Of a DNA stretch of 64,000 nucleotides, positions 33,919 to 42,962 are shown piece by piece. The notes beneath the pieces are model-generated. The model was not told the DNA's origin and did not search any database. It was given only the letters and a program-made list of their open reading frames with translations. The stretch is from Actinoplanes nipponensis. GTDB lineage: Bacteria > Actinomycetota > Actinomycetes > Mycobacteriales > Micromonosporaceae. Positions within the stretch are counted from its first letter, which is position 1, and each line of letters opens with the position of its first letter. The stretch is from positions 1 through 64,000 of the forward strand of contig NZ_BOMQ01000044.1 in assembly GCF_016862275.1 (NCBI RefSeq). The letters run 5' to 3'. The translations under genes and the position numbers were made by a program.

Positions 33919-34514
33919 TGCCGGCCGCCTCACCCCGTCCACCCCAACGCATCGACGGCCGCACGGCCCGCTCGGAACGCACCCGCAACGCCATCGTCGA
34001 CGCCCACGTGGCGCTGATCCTGGGCGGCGACCTGCGCCCGACGGCGGACCGCATCGCCAAGCAGGCCGGGGTGTCCCTGCGCGCCCTGTGGAGCCACTTC
34101 GCCGACATGGAGGCGCTCTTCGCGGCCAGCGGCGAGCGGATCCTGGAACAGCGCGACCAGGCCCACGAGGCGATCCCGCCGGACCTGCCGCTGGCGGCGC
34201 GCATCGACGCGTACTGCCACCAGCGGGCCCGGCTGCTGGAGCACATCGCGCCGGCGGCCAAGGCGTCGGCCCTGAAGGAGCCGTTCTCCCCCGCGTTGCA
34301 GAGCTACCGTCGCAGCCACACCGACCGGGTCCGGAGCGAGCTCAGGGTCCTGTTCGGCCGGGAGATCAACGGCGACGAGACCCTGCTGGCCGCCCTGACC
34401 GCGACCAGCATGTGGCCGACCTGGGGCACGATGCGCGACGCCCTGGAACTCGACCCGGACGCCGCCCGGCTGGTGCTGACCCGCGCCGTCACGGCCCTGC
34501 TGACCGGCCGCTGA
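33918..34514 (+). CDS. TetR family regulator of the catabolic unit
   Basis: A 198-aa regulator with N-terminal helix-turn-helix (RTRNAIVDAHVALILGGDLRPTADRIAKQAGVSLRALWSHF). The C-terminal ligand-binding region is unassigned. Its ATG overlaps the acyl-CoA dehydrogenase stop by one base, so it is made with the enzymes, suggesting autoregulation by a pathway intermediate such as an acyl-CoA. Candidate sites are the dyads at 25282 and 34537. Confidence 0.88.
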   Translation: MPAASPRPPQRIDGRTARSERTRNAIVDAHVALILGGDLRPTADRIAKQAGVSLRALWSHFADMEALFAASGERILEQRDQAHEAIPPDLPLAARIDAYCHQRARLLEHIAPAAKASALKEPFSPALQSYRRSHTDRVRSELRVLFGREINGDETLLAALTATSMWPTWGTMRDALELDPDAARLVLTRAVTALLTGR

Positions 34515-34536
34515 CCGGGGTCCCGGGCGACACGCC

Positions 34537-34568
34537 AGAAAATCTATCCGTGGAGGACTAGATTTTCT
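34537..34568. promoter_or_regulatory. AT-rich perfect dyad AGAAAATCTA-N12-TAGATTTTCT
   Basis: Perfect 10-bp arms with a 12-nt spacer, 23 bp after the TetR gene. It is strikingly AT-rich for this genome. A TAACGT hexamer at 34582-34587 could be a -10 box whose -35 region is the right arm, which suits an operator. A hairpin at the end of the enzyme operon is the alternative. Confidence 0.6.
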
Positions 34569-34995
34569 TCGGGGAGTCGGCTAACGTTTCTCTGGTCGAA
34601 CAAGGAACAAAAAGACGCGGACGTACCGCCCGGCCGTGAGGTCACGACGGGCATGAGCAAGACAGCGGCACCCACGCCTAAGCGGCGGGGTGTTGTGGAT
34701 CCGCCGCACGTGGCAGGGCCGAGAAGTTGGCGTGGGGCTCTACCACCGGCGGGGAAGTACGCACGTCGTCAGAGCAAGTGGAAGACAGAGGAAAGGGAGG
34801 GTTCACGCACCGTTGGATCGCCCGCTTGGACCGCTGTACCGGGTCAGAGCGGACACCGCAGTTTCCATCGAACGAGAGGTGGTCTCCGGTCACGCTTACG
34901 CGATCCCTGCACCCGAAACCGTTACACACGGCTGGTGCGGATGACTCAAACCGACGCGACTGTCGGCAAATGGTGTTCTAAAACCCGATAACCCT
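34569..34995 (+). other. Long leader-like non-coding region before MerR gene
   Basis: About 430 bp with lower GC than the genes and no frame with native codon use. Small plus-strand frames of 84-112 codons open here; two end immediately before the hairpin at 34996 (stops at 34979-34981 and 34989-34991). The layout fits a long 5' leader or a non-coding RNA. I see no tRNA or known riboswitch fold. Confidence 0.45.
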
Positions 34996-35024
34996 GGGCC
35001 CCGGCGCGATCTGCGCCGGGGCCC
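34996..35024 (+). terminator. Strong hairpin in the leader of the MerR-like gene
   Basis: Perfect 12-bp stem GGGCCCCGGCGC / GCGCCGGGGCCC with loop GATCT, ending 16 bp before the ATG of the following gene and just before its ribosome site CGGAGGTG. No T-run follows. The position suggests an attenuator, or the end of an upstream small RNA. Confidence 0.65.
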
Positions 35025-35040
35025 TCGACACGGAGGTGAC

Positions 35041-35361
35041 ATGGCCCAACCCGACGACATGTTCGGTGACGAGGACTATCCGGCCTACACGATGGGCCGC
35101 GCCGCGGAGATCGTCGGAGTCTCGCAGGACTTCCTGCGGCGGCTCGGCGACGCGAAACTGATCGACCCGTTCCGCTCCCCCGGCGGACACCGGCGCTACT
35201 CCCGCTACCAGCTGCGACTCGCGGCCCGGGCCAAGGAGATGGTGGACGAGGGCACCGCCCTGGAGGCGGCGTGCCGGATCATCATCCTGCAGGACCAGCT
35301 CGACGAGGCCCTGCGGGTGAACGAGACCCTCCGACGCAACGAGAACAGCACCGCAGACTGA
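35041..35361 (+). CDS. Small MerR-like DNA-binding protein
   Basis: A 106-aa protein with a MerR-type winged helix (YTMGRAAEIVGVSQDFLRRLGDAKLIDPFRSPGGHRRYSRYQLRLAARAKEMVDEG) followed by a coiled-coil-like helix (ACRIIILQDQLDEALRVNETLRRN) that probably dimerises. There is no effector domain and no metal-binding cysteine. The SPGGHRRYS wing is shared with HspR- and BldC-type actinobacterial regulators. ATG with CGGAGGTG 6 nt upstream. It is preceded by a long leader with a strong hairpin. Confidence 0.88.
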   Translation: MAQPDDMFGDEDYPAYTMGRAAEIVGVSQDFLRRLGDAKLIDPFRSPGGHRRYSRYQLRLAARAKEMVDEGTALEAACRIIILQDQLDEALRVNETLRRNENSTAD

Positions 35362-35394
35362 CCACTCGCCCCCGGCACGCGGTCCCGCCCCTGA

Positions 35395-35538
35395 TCCGGG
35401 CCGGGGCCGTTCGTCATTTCCGGCCCGGCGCCGGGCCGGGCCCGCCGAGCCACCCCGGGCCGCGCTGCCGGCGCGAAGGCGCAGCGGGAAGCCGTCGTCT
35501 GCACGGTGAACTACCGCGACACCTACGAGCTCGGCTGA
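35395..35538 (+). pseudogene. Possible gene remnant (C-terminus only)
   Basis: An open frame without start codon ends KAQREAVVCTVNYRDTYELG-stop, which reads like the end of a real protein, perhaps a SnoaL/NTF2-type fold. It lies in the MerR-to-ADH gap and its last bases overlap the convergent ADH stop. Chance coding in GC-rich DNA is possible. Confidence 0.25.
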
Positions 35539-36631
35539 GGCGCGCCGCCGGGGAAGACCACCACCGAGCGGGCCCCCTCGCCGCGGGCCATCCGGTCGAA
35601 GGCCGCCGGCACCTCGGCCAGCGTGATCCGGTCGGTGATCAGGTGGTCCAGCCGCAGCGCGCCGGACAGCACGTCCTGGGCCAGGGCCGGCACCTCCACG
35701 TCCGGATCGGCCGAGCCGTAGACCGAGGCCCGCAGCGTACGGGCGCTGGAGAAGATGTCCAGCGCGCTGAGTTCCACCATGTCGTCCGAGCGGCCCATGC
35801 CGACCACGGTCACCTGGCCGCCGCGGCGGGTGGCCCGCCACGCCGCCCGGATGGTCGACGCCCGGCCCACGCACTCGAAGGCGTGGTCCGCGCCGAGGCG
35901 CTGGGTGCGGGACCGGATGTCCTTGGACAGGTTGTCCGAGGAGACCACGAAGTCGGTCGCGCCGGCCGCCTCGGCCAGCGCCTTCTTCGCCTCGGTCAGG
36001 TCCACCGCGATGACCGCGGCGGCGCCGGCGGCCCGGGCCGCCGCAACCACGGACAGGCCCACGCCGCCCAGGCCGATCACCACGACCGTGTCGCCCGCCG
36101 CGACCCGGGCGGTGTTGCGCACGGCCCCGGTGCCGGTCAGCACCGCGCAGCCCAGCAGGGCCGCGTTCTCCCAGGACAGCTCGTCCGGTACGGCGATGAC
36201 GGCCTTCTCCGGCACCACGACCTGCTCGGCGAAGGCGCCCAGCCCCAGCGTCACGTGCACCGGCGCGCCGTCCAGCGTGCTGCCGTTCTCCAGCGCCGCC
36301 ACGTTCGCCGCGGCGCACAGCCACGGCTCGCCGTGGGTGCAGAACCAGCACTCGCGGCAGGCCGGCGACCAGTTCAGCGCCACGTGCGTGCCGGGGCGGA
36401 CCCGGGTCACGCCCGCGCCCGCCTCCAGCACCTCGCCGGCCGCCTCGTGGCCGAGCACCAGGGGGTGCGGCGGGCTGAGGGTGCCGTTGACCATCGACAG
36501 GTCCGAGTGGCACACGCCGGCCGCCCGGATGCCGACCCGGACCTGACCGGGACCGACCTCGGGCAGCCGCAGCTCCTCGACCGCCGGGGCCGTGCCGGCC
36601 GCCCGGACGACCAGGCCCTTGATGTAAGCGC

Positions 36632-36635
<4 letters not shown>
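35523..36635 (-). CDS. Zn-dependent alcohol dehydrogenase (MDR family)
   Basis: A 370-aa medium-chain alcohol dehydrogenase. Catalytic zinc ligands are in GVCHSDL and GHEAAGEV; structural zinc cysteines are CRECWFCTHGEPWLC; the Rossmann loop is VIGLGGVGLSVVAAARAAG. It has the class III-like length and C-terminus, so it may use NAD or mycothiol-linked substrates; primary alcohols are the usual substrates. GTG start overlaps the aldehyde dehydrogenase stop (GTGA). Alcohol and aldehyde dehydrogenases in tandem would oxidise a primary alcohol to an acid. Confidence 0.92.
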
Positions 36636-38028
<1,393 letters not shown>

Positions 38029-38032
<4 letters not shown>

Positions 38033-38676
38033 GTGCGGCTCCCTTTCAGCGGGTCCAGGCGCGCTTTGAGCGCCTCCAGGCCGGTGAGGACGGTTTCCAG
38101 GCCGAGGGCGAACGCGCCCTCGTCGACGCTGCGCCGGTGCTCGGCGAGCAGGTGGGCGTCGCGCAGGTGCGGGTACTGCTCGGCGTACAGCTCGGGGTCC
38201 TCGTCGAAGCCTAGGGCGAACGAGCCGAGCGCCGCACCGGTGACCAGATAACGCATCACCGCGCCGATGTGGGTGGCCCGGGCCGGCGGCCAGCCGGCGG
38301 CGATGAGGCCGCCGTAGACGGCGTCGGCCATGGCCAGCGCGGCGGGCCGCCGGCCGGGGCCGTGGGCCAGGACGGGCACGATGTTCGGGTGGGCGGCCAG
38401 CTCCGCGTGGTACGAGTACGCCCAGAGCCGCAGCGCCTCCCGCCAGTCGTGCGTGCCGAAGAACGACGCGTCGACCCGGGCCACCACCGCGTCGGCGACC
38501 GCGTCCAGGATCTCGGCCTTGGTCGGGAAGTGGTTGTACAGGGAGGGCCCCGCGACCCCCAGCTCGGTGGCGAGCCGGCGCACCGAGACCGCCTCCAGCC
38601 CCTCGGCGTCGACCAGGGCGCCGGCCACCTCGACGATCCGTTCCCGGCTGAGCAGGGTGTGCCGGGGCCGGGCCAT
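38029..38676 (-). CDS. TetR family regulator, second
   Basis: A 215-aa regulator with helix-turn-helix at about 8-52 (RERIVEVAGALVDAEGLEAVSVRRLATELGVAGPSLYNHFPTK). The C-terminal half resembles the TetR_C group that regulates lipid and multidrug genes. It is the first gene of the ALDH-ADH unit and divergent from the acyl-CoA dehydrogenase gene 54 bp away. The dyad between them (38705-38725) is its likely operator. Confidence 0.9.
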
Positions 38677-38704
38677 TTAACGCTCCTGAAACTCTGGACG
38701 GCAC

Positions 38705-38725
38705 AAAACTTACACCGCTAGTTTT
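38705..38725. promoter_or_regulatory. Operator candidate AAAACT-N9-AGTTTT with -10 box
   Basis: Perfect 6-bp AT-rich arms in the 54-bp gap between divergent TetR and acyl-CoA dehydrogenase genes. TAGTTT (38719-38724), inside the right arm, lies 6 nt before the GTG at 38731, so it is also a likely -10 of a leaderless transcript. Repressor binding would block it. Confidence 0.7.
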
Positions 38726-38730
38726 ATCAC

Positions 38731-39903
38731 GTGGACTTTCAACTCAGCGACGAGGAGCGGGCCGTTCGCGACACCGCCCGCCAATTCATCACCCGCGAGG
38801 TCATGCCGCTGGAGCAGGAAGCTCTGCGGCGCGAGCGCAACCACCAACCCGGGCTGGAGCGCAGCGAGCTGCGCGAGCTCCAGCTCAAGGCGAAGAAGTT
38901 CGGCTTCTGGGGCCTGTCGACCCCGGAGGAGTACGGCGGCATGGACCTCCCCGCGGTCCTGCAGTCGCTGATCTGGACCGAGGTCGGCCGCACGTTCGTG
39001 CAGTTCAAGTTCGGCGGCGAGGCCGACAACATCCTGTATTACGCCAACGACGCGCAAAAGGCCGAGTACCTGGTGCCGACCATCGAGGGCGACCGGATCT
39101 CCTGCTTCGCGATCACCGAGCCGGGCGCCGGCTCGGACGCGGCCAACATCAAGCTCAGCGCCCGCCGGGACGGCGACGACTGGGTCCTCAACGGCGAGAA
39201 GACGTTCATCACCAACGGCAACGACGCGGACTTCGTCATCGTCGTGGCGGTCACCGACAAGGAGAAGGGCGTGCGCGGCGGCGGCACGACCGCCTTCCTG
39301 GTCGACCGGGAGATGGGCTGGCGCTCGGAGTTCATCCAGACCATGGGCGAAGGCGGCCCGGCCGCGCTGGTCTTCGACAACGTGCGGGTGCCCTCGCGCA
39401 ACATCCTGGGCGAGATCGGCCAGGGCTTCGAGCTGGGCATGAAGTGGATCGGCAAGGGCCGCTACCTGATCCCGTCGAACGCCCTCGGCATCGCCGAGCG
39501 CGCCCTGGGCATGGCCGTCGACTACGCCAACACCCGCGAGACCTTCGGCGCCACCATCGGCACCAACCAGGCCATCCAGTGGATGATCGCCGACTCCGAG
39601 GTCGAGCTGGAGGCGGCCCGCTGGCTCATCCTCAAGGCCGCCTGGACGGTGGACCAGGGCTGGGACCCGCGGCACGCGTCCTCGATGGCCAAGCTGTACG
39701 GCGCCACCATGGTCAACAATGTGGTCGACCGGGTCATGCAGATCCACGGCGGCATGGGCTACACCCGCGAGCTGCCCATCGAGCGCTGGTACCGCCAGGT
39801 CCGGCTGATGCGCATCTACGAGGGCACCGACGAGATGCAGCGCCTGATCATCTCCCGCGACCTGCTGCGCGGCTACACCAAGATCGGGGGGCACCTCTCA
39901 TGA
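38731..39903 (+). CDS. Acyl-CoA dehydrogenase, second
   Basis: FAD-dependent acyl-CoA dehydrogenase, 390 aa. FAITEPGAGSDAANIKLSA, WVLNGEKTFITNGNDADFVIVVA, and IHGGMGYTRELPIERWYRQVRLMRIYEGTDEMQRLII give a complete set of family signatures. It catalyses the first step of beta-oxidation of an acyl-CoA of unknown chain. GTG start without ribosome site, 6 nt after TAGTTT, so probably leaderless. The stop overlaps the ligase start (ATGA). Confidence 0.94.
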   Translation: MDFQLSDEERAVRDTARQFITREVMPLEQEALRRERNHQPGLERSELRELQLKAKKFGFWGLSTPEEYGGMDLPAVLQSLIWTEVGRTFVQFKFGGEADNILYYANDAQKAEYLVPTIEGDRISCFAITEPGAGSDAANIKLSARRDGDDWVLNGEKTFITNGNDADFVIVVAVTDKEKGVRGGGTTAFLVDREMGWRSEFIQTMGEGGPAALVFDNVRVPSRNILGEIGQGFELGMKWIGKGRYLIPSNALGIAERALGMAVDYANTRETFGATIGTNQAIQWMIADSEVELEAARWLILKAAWTVDQGWDPRHASSMAKLYGATMVNNVVDRVMQIHGGMGYTRELPIERWYRQVRLMRIYEGTDEMQRLIISRDLLRGYTKIGGHLS

Positions 39904-41435
39904 CGATGTTGTCGCTGGCGGCCGTGCTGGCCGAGGCCGCCCGGCGGTATCCGGAGAGAGTCGCGATCGTCGACCACGCGGAGCGGATCAGCTACCGCGA
40001 TCTCTGGGCGCAGTCCCGCGCGTACGCCGCCGGGCTGCGGGAGCTGGGTGTCGGGGCCGGCGACACGGTCGCCGTGCTGGTGCCCAACGTGGCCGACTTC
40101 CCCCGGGCCTACTACGGCGCGCTCGCGGTGGGCGCCCGGATCGTGCCGGTCCACCTGCTGCTCACCCCGCAGGAGATGGCGTACGTGCTGCGCGACAGCG
40201 GCACCGACCTGCTTGTGGCCCACTCCAGCCAGCTGGAGAACGCGCTGGCCGCGGCCCGCATCGCCGGCACCAGGGTGGCCAGCGTCGGGCCGATGCCGCC
40301 CGGGATCCCCGACGCCCCGCCCCGGCTGGAGGAGGTCGCGGCCTCGGTGGCGCCGCTGCCGACGTACGTGAGCCGGGAGGCCGAGGACGTCGCGGTGATC
40401 TTCTACACCAGCGGCACCACCGGGGAGCCCAAGGGCGCCCTGCTCACCCACCTCAACCTGGTCATGAACGCGACCGTGAACGTCTTCGACGCCAACGAGG
40501 TGCGCGCCGACGACGTGGTCATGGGCTGCCTGCCGCTGTTCCACACGTTCGGCCAGACCGTCGGCATGAACGGCACCTTCCGGCTGGGCGGGACGCTGGT
40601 GCTGCTCGCCCGCTTCACCGGCGAGGCGGCGATCGACCTGATGGTCCGCGAGCACGTGACCGTCTTCCACGGCGTGCCGACGATGTACATCGGCCTGCTG
40701 GAGGCGGCGGCGAAGGCCGACAAGCTGCCCGAGCTGCGGATCTGCGTGTCGGGCGGGGCGTCGCTGCCGGTCGCGGTGCTGGAGCGCTTCAGCGCGGTGT
40801 TCGGCTCGACCGTGTTCGAGGGGTACGGGCTCTCCGAGACCTCACCCACGGCGACCACCAACCAGCCCGCCTTCGGCACCCGCGCCGGCACGATCGGACA
40901 CCCGATCTGGGGCGTCGAGGTGGAGATCGCCCGGGCGGAGGTCGACGAGCGCATCGAGCTGCTGCCGACCGGCGAGCTCGGGGAGATCGTGATCCGCGGG
41001 CACAACGTCTTCGCGGGCTACCTGAACCGGCCCGAGGCGACCGCCGAGGCGATGGTCGACGGCTGGTTCCGCAGCGGCGACCTGGGCACCAAGGACGCCG
41101 ACGGCTTCATCACGATCGTCGACCGCAAGAAGGACCTGGTGATCCGGGGCGGCTTCAACGTCTACCCGCGCGAGGTCGAGGAGGCCCTGGCCCGGCACCC
41201 GTCCGTGGTGCAGGTCGCGGTGATCGGCGTGCCCGATCCCGTGCTCGGCGAGGAGATCTGCGCCGTGGTGGTGCCCGACCCGGGCGGCCTCACCGAGCAG
41301 GAGCTCATCGACTGGTCCCGGGAGAAGCTCGGCAAGCACAAGTACCCGCGGCAGATCCGCTTCGTCGAGGCGCTGCCGATGGGCCCCAGCTTCAAGGTCC
41401 TCAAGCGGGAGCTACGCCGCACCTTCGGCCAGTAG
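39900..41435 (+). CDS. Acyl-CoA ligase (AMP-binding)
   Basis: Adenylate-forming CoA ligase, 511 aa, which activates a carboxylic acid to its CoA ester. P-loop YTSGTTGEPKG, GYGLSETSP, SGDLGTKDADGF and the C-terminal DRKKDLVIRGGFNVYPREVEE plus the catalytic Lys near the end (SFKVLKRELR) are present. Long- or medium-chain acids are likely substrates, not certain. Coupled to the acyl-CoA dehydrogenase; supplies that enzyme's substrate. It overlaps the convergent Nudix gene by 24 bp. Confidence 0.94.
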   Translation: MTMLSLAAVLAEAARRYPERVAIVDHAERISYRDLWAQSRAYAAGLRELGVGAGDTVAVLVPNVADFPRAYYGALAVGARIVPVHLLLTPQEMAYVLRDSGTDLLVAHSSQLENALAAARIAGTRVASVGPMPPGIPDAPPRLEEVAASVAPLPTYVSREAEDVAVIFYTSGTTGEPKGALLTHLNLVMNATVNVFDANEVRADDVVMGCLPLFHTFGQTVGMNGTFRLGGTLVLLARFTGEAAIDLMVREHVTVFHGVPTMYIGLLEAAAKADKLPELRICVSGGASLPVAVLERFSAVFGSTVFEGYGLSETSPTATTNQPAFGTRAGTIGHPIWGVEVEIARAEVDERIELLPTGELGEIVIRGHNVFAGYLNRPEATAEAMVDGWFRSGDLGTKDADGFITIVDRKKDLVIRGGFNVYPREVEEALARHPSVVQVAVIGVPDPVLGEEICAVVVPDPGGLTEQELIDWSREKLGKHKYPRQIRFVEALPMGPSFKVLKRELRRTFGQ

Positions 41436-41846
41436 CACCGGCAGCTCCGCGACGATCGGCTGGTCCGCCGGCAGCCAGGGCACGCTGTCCAGCTCGTCGG
41501 CGGCCAGCCAGCGCATCGCCGCGTGTTCCAGGGCCCGCGGCTCGTCGCCGTTCAGCAGCGTCACCGTGAAGACGCGCAGGACGGCGCGGCCGTGGGCCAG
41601 CGGCACGTCCGGGCCGATCCGGGCCCCGACCCTCACCCGTACGCCCAGCTCCTCCGCGCACTCGCGGGCCAGCGCCTGAGCGTCGGTCTCCCCCGGCTCC
41701 ACCTTGCCGCCCGGGAACTCCCAGCGCCCGGCGACCTCGGGCGGCGCGGAGCGCTCGCAGGCGAGCACCCGGCCCGCCGTCACGATCACTGCCGCCACAA
41801 TCACCCTGGGTGACGGGCGGCCGCTGACGTGGTGTTCATGGGACAT
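41412..41846 (-). CDS. Nudix hydrolase, MutT-like
   Basis: A 144-aa Nudix pyrophosphohydrolase. The Nudix box GGKVEPGETDAQALARECAEELGV matches G-x5-E-x7-REU-x-EE-x-G-U exactly. The short length and EFPGGK motif resemble MutT/CTP-type sanitising enzymes for 8-oxo-dGTP or dCTP analogues. The ATG at 41846 is chosen; a GTG 18 bp upstream is possible. It lies convergent with the CoA ligase and divergent from the next small gene. Confidence 0.9.
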   Translation of the reverse strand: MSHEHHVSGRPSPRVIVAAVIVTAGRVLACERSAPPEVAGRWEFPGGKVEPGETDAQALARECAEELGVRVRVGARIGPDVPLAHGRAVLRVFTVTLLNGDEPRALEHAAMRWLAADELDSVPWLPADQPIVAELPVLLAEGAA

Positions 41847-42028
41847 GAGCCAAGAGCGTGCCACAAAACTTGACCGATCAGGTTGCCCGAGGCGTCCCGA
41901 TCGTCACGCAAACACGGATATGTGGGCGTGGACATAGTTGACGGGGAAGACAAGACTGTGGGCACCGACCATGACGACACGGCGACAGTTTGGCCACAAG
42001 CCGGCAACGACGCCAGGGAGGTGCGGCC

Positions 42029-42340
42029 ATGCGGGGCAGGAAACTACGGGGTACCCGCTCCGACTACTTGAGTGACGCGCTGGCGGTGCTGGGCGGGTGG
42101 ACCCAGGACGGCGTGCAGCTCAAACGCGTGCTCGCGTGCGACGACAGCCAGCATGCCGCGCTCACCGAGCGGATCAAGGTCGCCGCCGACACGTTGCGCC
42201 TGCGGCCCAGCATCCGGCGCATGGACGGTCACACGCAGATCCTGCTCGGCGCGTCCGACGGCCAGACCATCACCGACGGTGAGGTCACCCTCGCGGCCCG
42301 GATCGAGGACGCGTACCGCACAGTGGTGGGCCCTCAGTAG
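42029..42340 (+). CDS. Pterin-4a-carbinolamine dehydratase-like, catalytic His lost
   Basis: A 103-aa single-domain protein with the layout of pterin-4a-carbinolamine dehydratase (PCD/DCoH). DALAVLGGWTQDGVQLKRVL gives the first strand and helix, and QTITDGEVTLAARIEDAYRTV the conserved C-terminal helix. The catalytic HH-P motif at the end of the first long helix reads LRLRPSIRR here, so dehydratase activity is unlikely. A binding or regulatory role is possible, as DCoH has a second role as a coactivator. The ATG has GGGAGGTG upstream. Confidence 0.75.
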   Translation: MRGRKLRGTRSDYLSDALAVLGGWTQDGVQLKRVLACDDSQHAALTERIKVAADTLRLRPSIRRMDGHTQILLGASDGQTITDGEVTLAARIEDAYRTVVGPQ

Positions 42341-42350
42341 CCTCGGCATC

Positions 42351-42713
42351 ATGACGGCGCCGATTTACGACAGCAAGGGCCAGCTCCAGCAGATCCAGAG
42401 CGGCCTGCTCGAGGGCGAACAGATCATCGCGGTGTACGACGCGGTCGGCGCCGGCACCGGCTTCATCGGGCTCACCACCCGCCGGGTGATCATCCAGGAC
42501 AAGTCCTTCGTCGGGAAGCGCGTGGCCATCACCAGCATCCCGTACGCCAAGGTGAGCAGCGTGAGCGTGGTCAGCAACAAGAGCTGGGCCGGGCAGTTCT
42601 TCTCCACCGGCACGATCGCGATCAGCGTCGGCACGCACACCTACGAGGTCGAGTTCCGCGGCTCGGAGAAGACCCAGCACGTGCACAACGTGATCCTGCA
42701 CTACGCGTCCTGA
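42351..42713 (+). CDS. Small bacterial PH-domain-like protein
   Basis: A 120-aa beta-rich protein with the order typical of bacterial PH-like proteins: LLEGEQIIAVYDAVG, GFIGLTTRRVIIQDKSFVGKRVAITSIPYAKVSSVSV, and a C-terminal strand-helix (GTHTYEVEFRGSEKTQHVHNVILHYAS). Function unknown; related proteins are cytoplasmic and may bind membranes or other proteins. It follows the PCD-like gene by 10 bp and ends at a strong terminator. Confidence 0.85.
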   Translation: MTAPIYDSKGQLQQIQSGLLEGEQIIAVYDAVGAGTGFIGLTTRRVIIQDKSFVGKRVAITSIPYAKVSSVSVVSNKSWAGQFFSTGTIAISVGTHTYEVEFRGSEKTQHVHNVILHYAS

Positions 42714-42726
42714 CCGGCCGGTCGCC

Positions 42727-42763
42727 GGCGCCGTCCCCACCCGGGGACGGCGCCTCTTTTTTT
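42727..42763 (+). terminator. Rho-independent terminator with T-run
   Basis: Perfect 12-bp stem GGCGCCGTCCCC / GGGGACGGCGCC, loop ACCC, followed by TCTTTTTTT. It is the clearest classical terminator in the window and closes the PCD-like/PH-domain unit. Confidence 0.95.
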
Positions 42764-42818
42764 GGCACAGTCAAAAGTCCATGCTGGACCGTGAAAAGTA
42801 TGGACACCTGCGCGAGAA

Positions 42819-42855
42819 GTTACTAACGTTTGCTCACTGTTACACGTTGGTAACA
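42819..42855. promoter_or_regulatory. Two GTTA/TAAC dyads upstream of secreted sugar-enzyme operon
   Basis: GTTA-C-TAAC at 42819-42827 and TGTTAC-N6-GTAACA at 42838-42855, both perfect. The wider AT-richer control region (42770-42860) also holds GTCCAT/ATGGAC arms at 42777-42782 and 42800-42805. The shape suits a GntR- or LacI-type sugar regulator, whose gene is not nearby. It is about 110 bp before the ATG. Confidence 0.6.
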
Positions 42856-42962
42856 CGCGGCGCGGTCGTCCCGGGGCCTCGGCGCTGGCCAGGGCTCGGC
42901 GTATCGGCGCAAGGTAGCCCAACCTGGCAACTCCCCTACGTCAGGAAAGGGACCACTCACCC

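Noticed and set aside
34653..34991. A 112-codon frame in the MerR leader as a real protein gene
   Set aside because: Codon usage is unlike the genome, no ribosome site precedes it, and all three plus frames are open in parts. Kept only as a possible leader ORF.
35422..35437. Palindrome GGCCCGGCGCCGGGCC as an operator
   Set aside because: Palindromes of G and C are common by chance at this GC content and it is not placed at a promoter.
41883..42071. Small plus-strand frame between the Nudix and PCD-like genes
   Set aside because: It overlaps the PCD-like start in another frame and has no ribosome site or family match.
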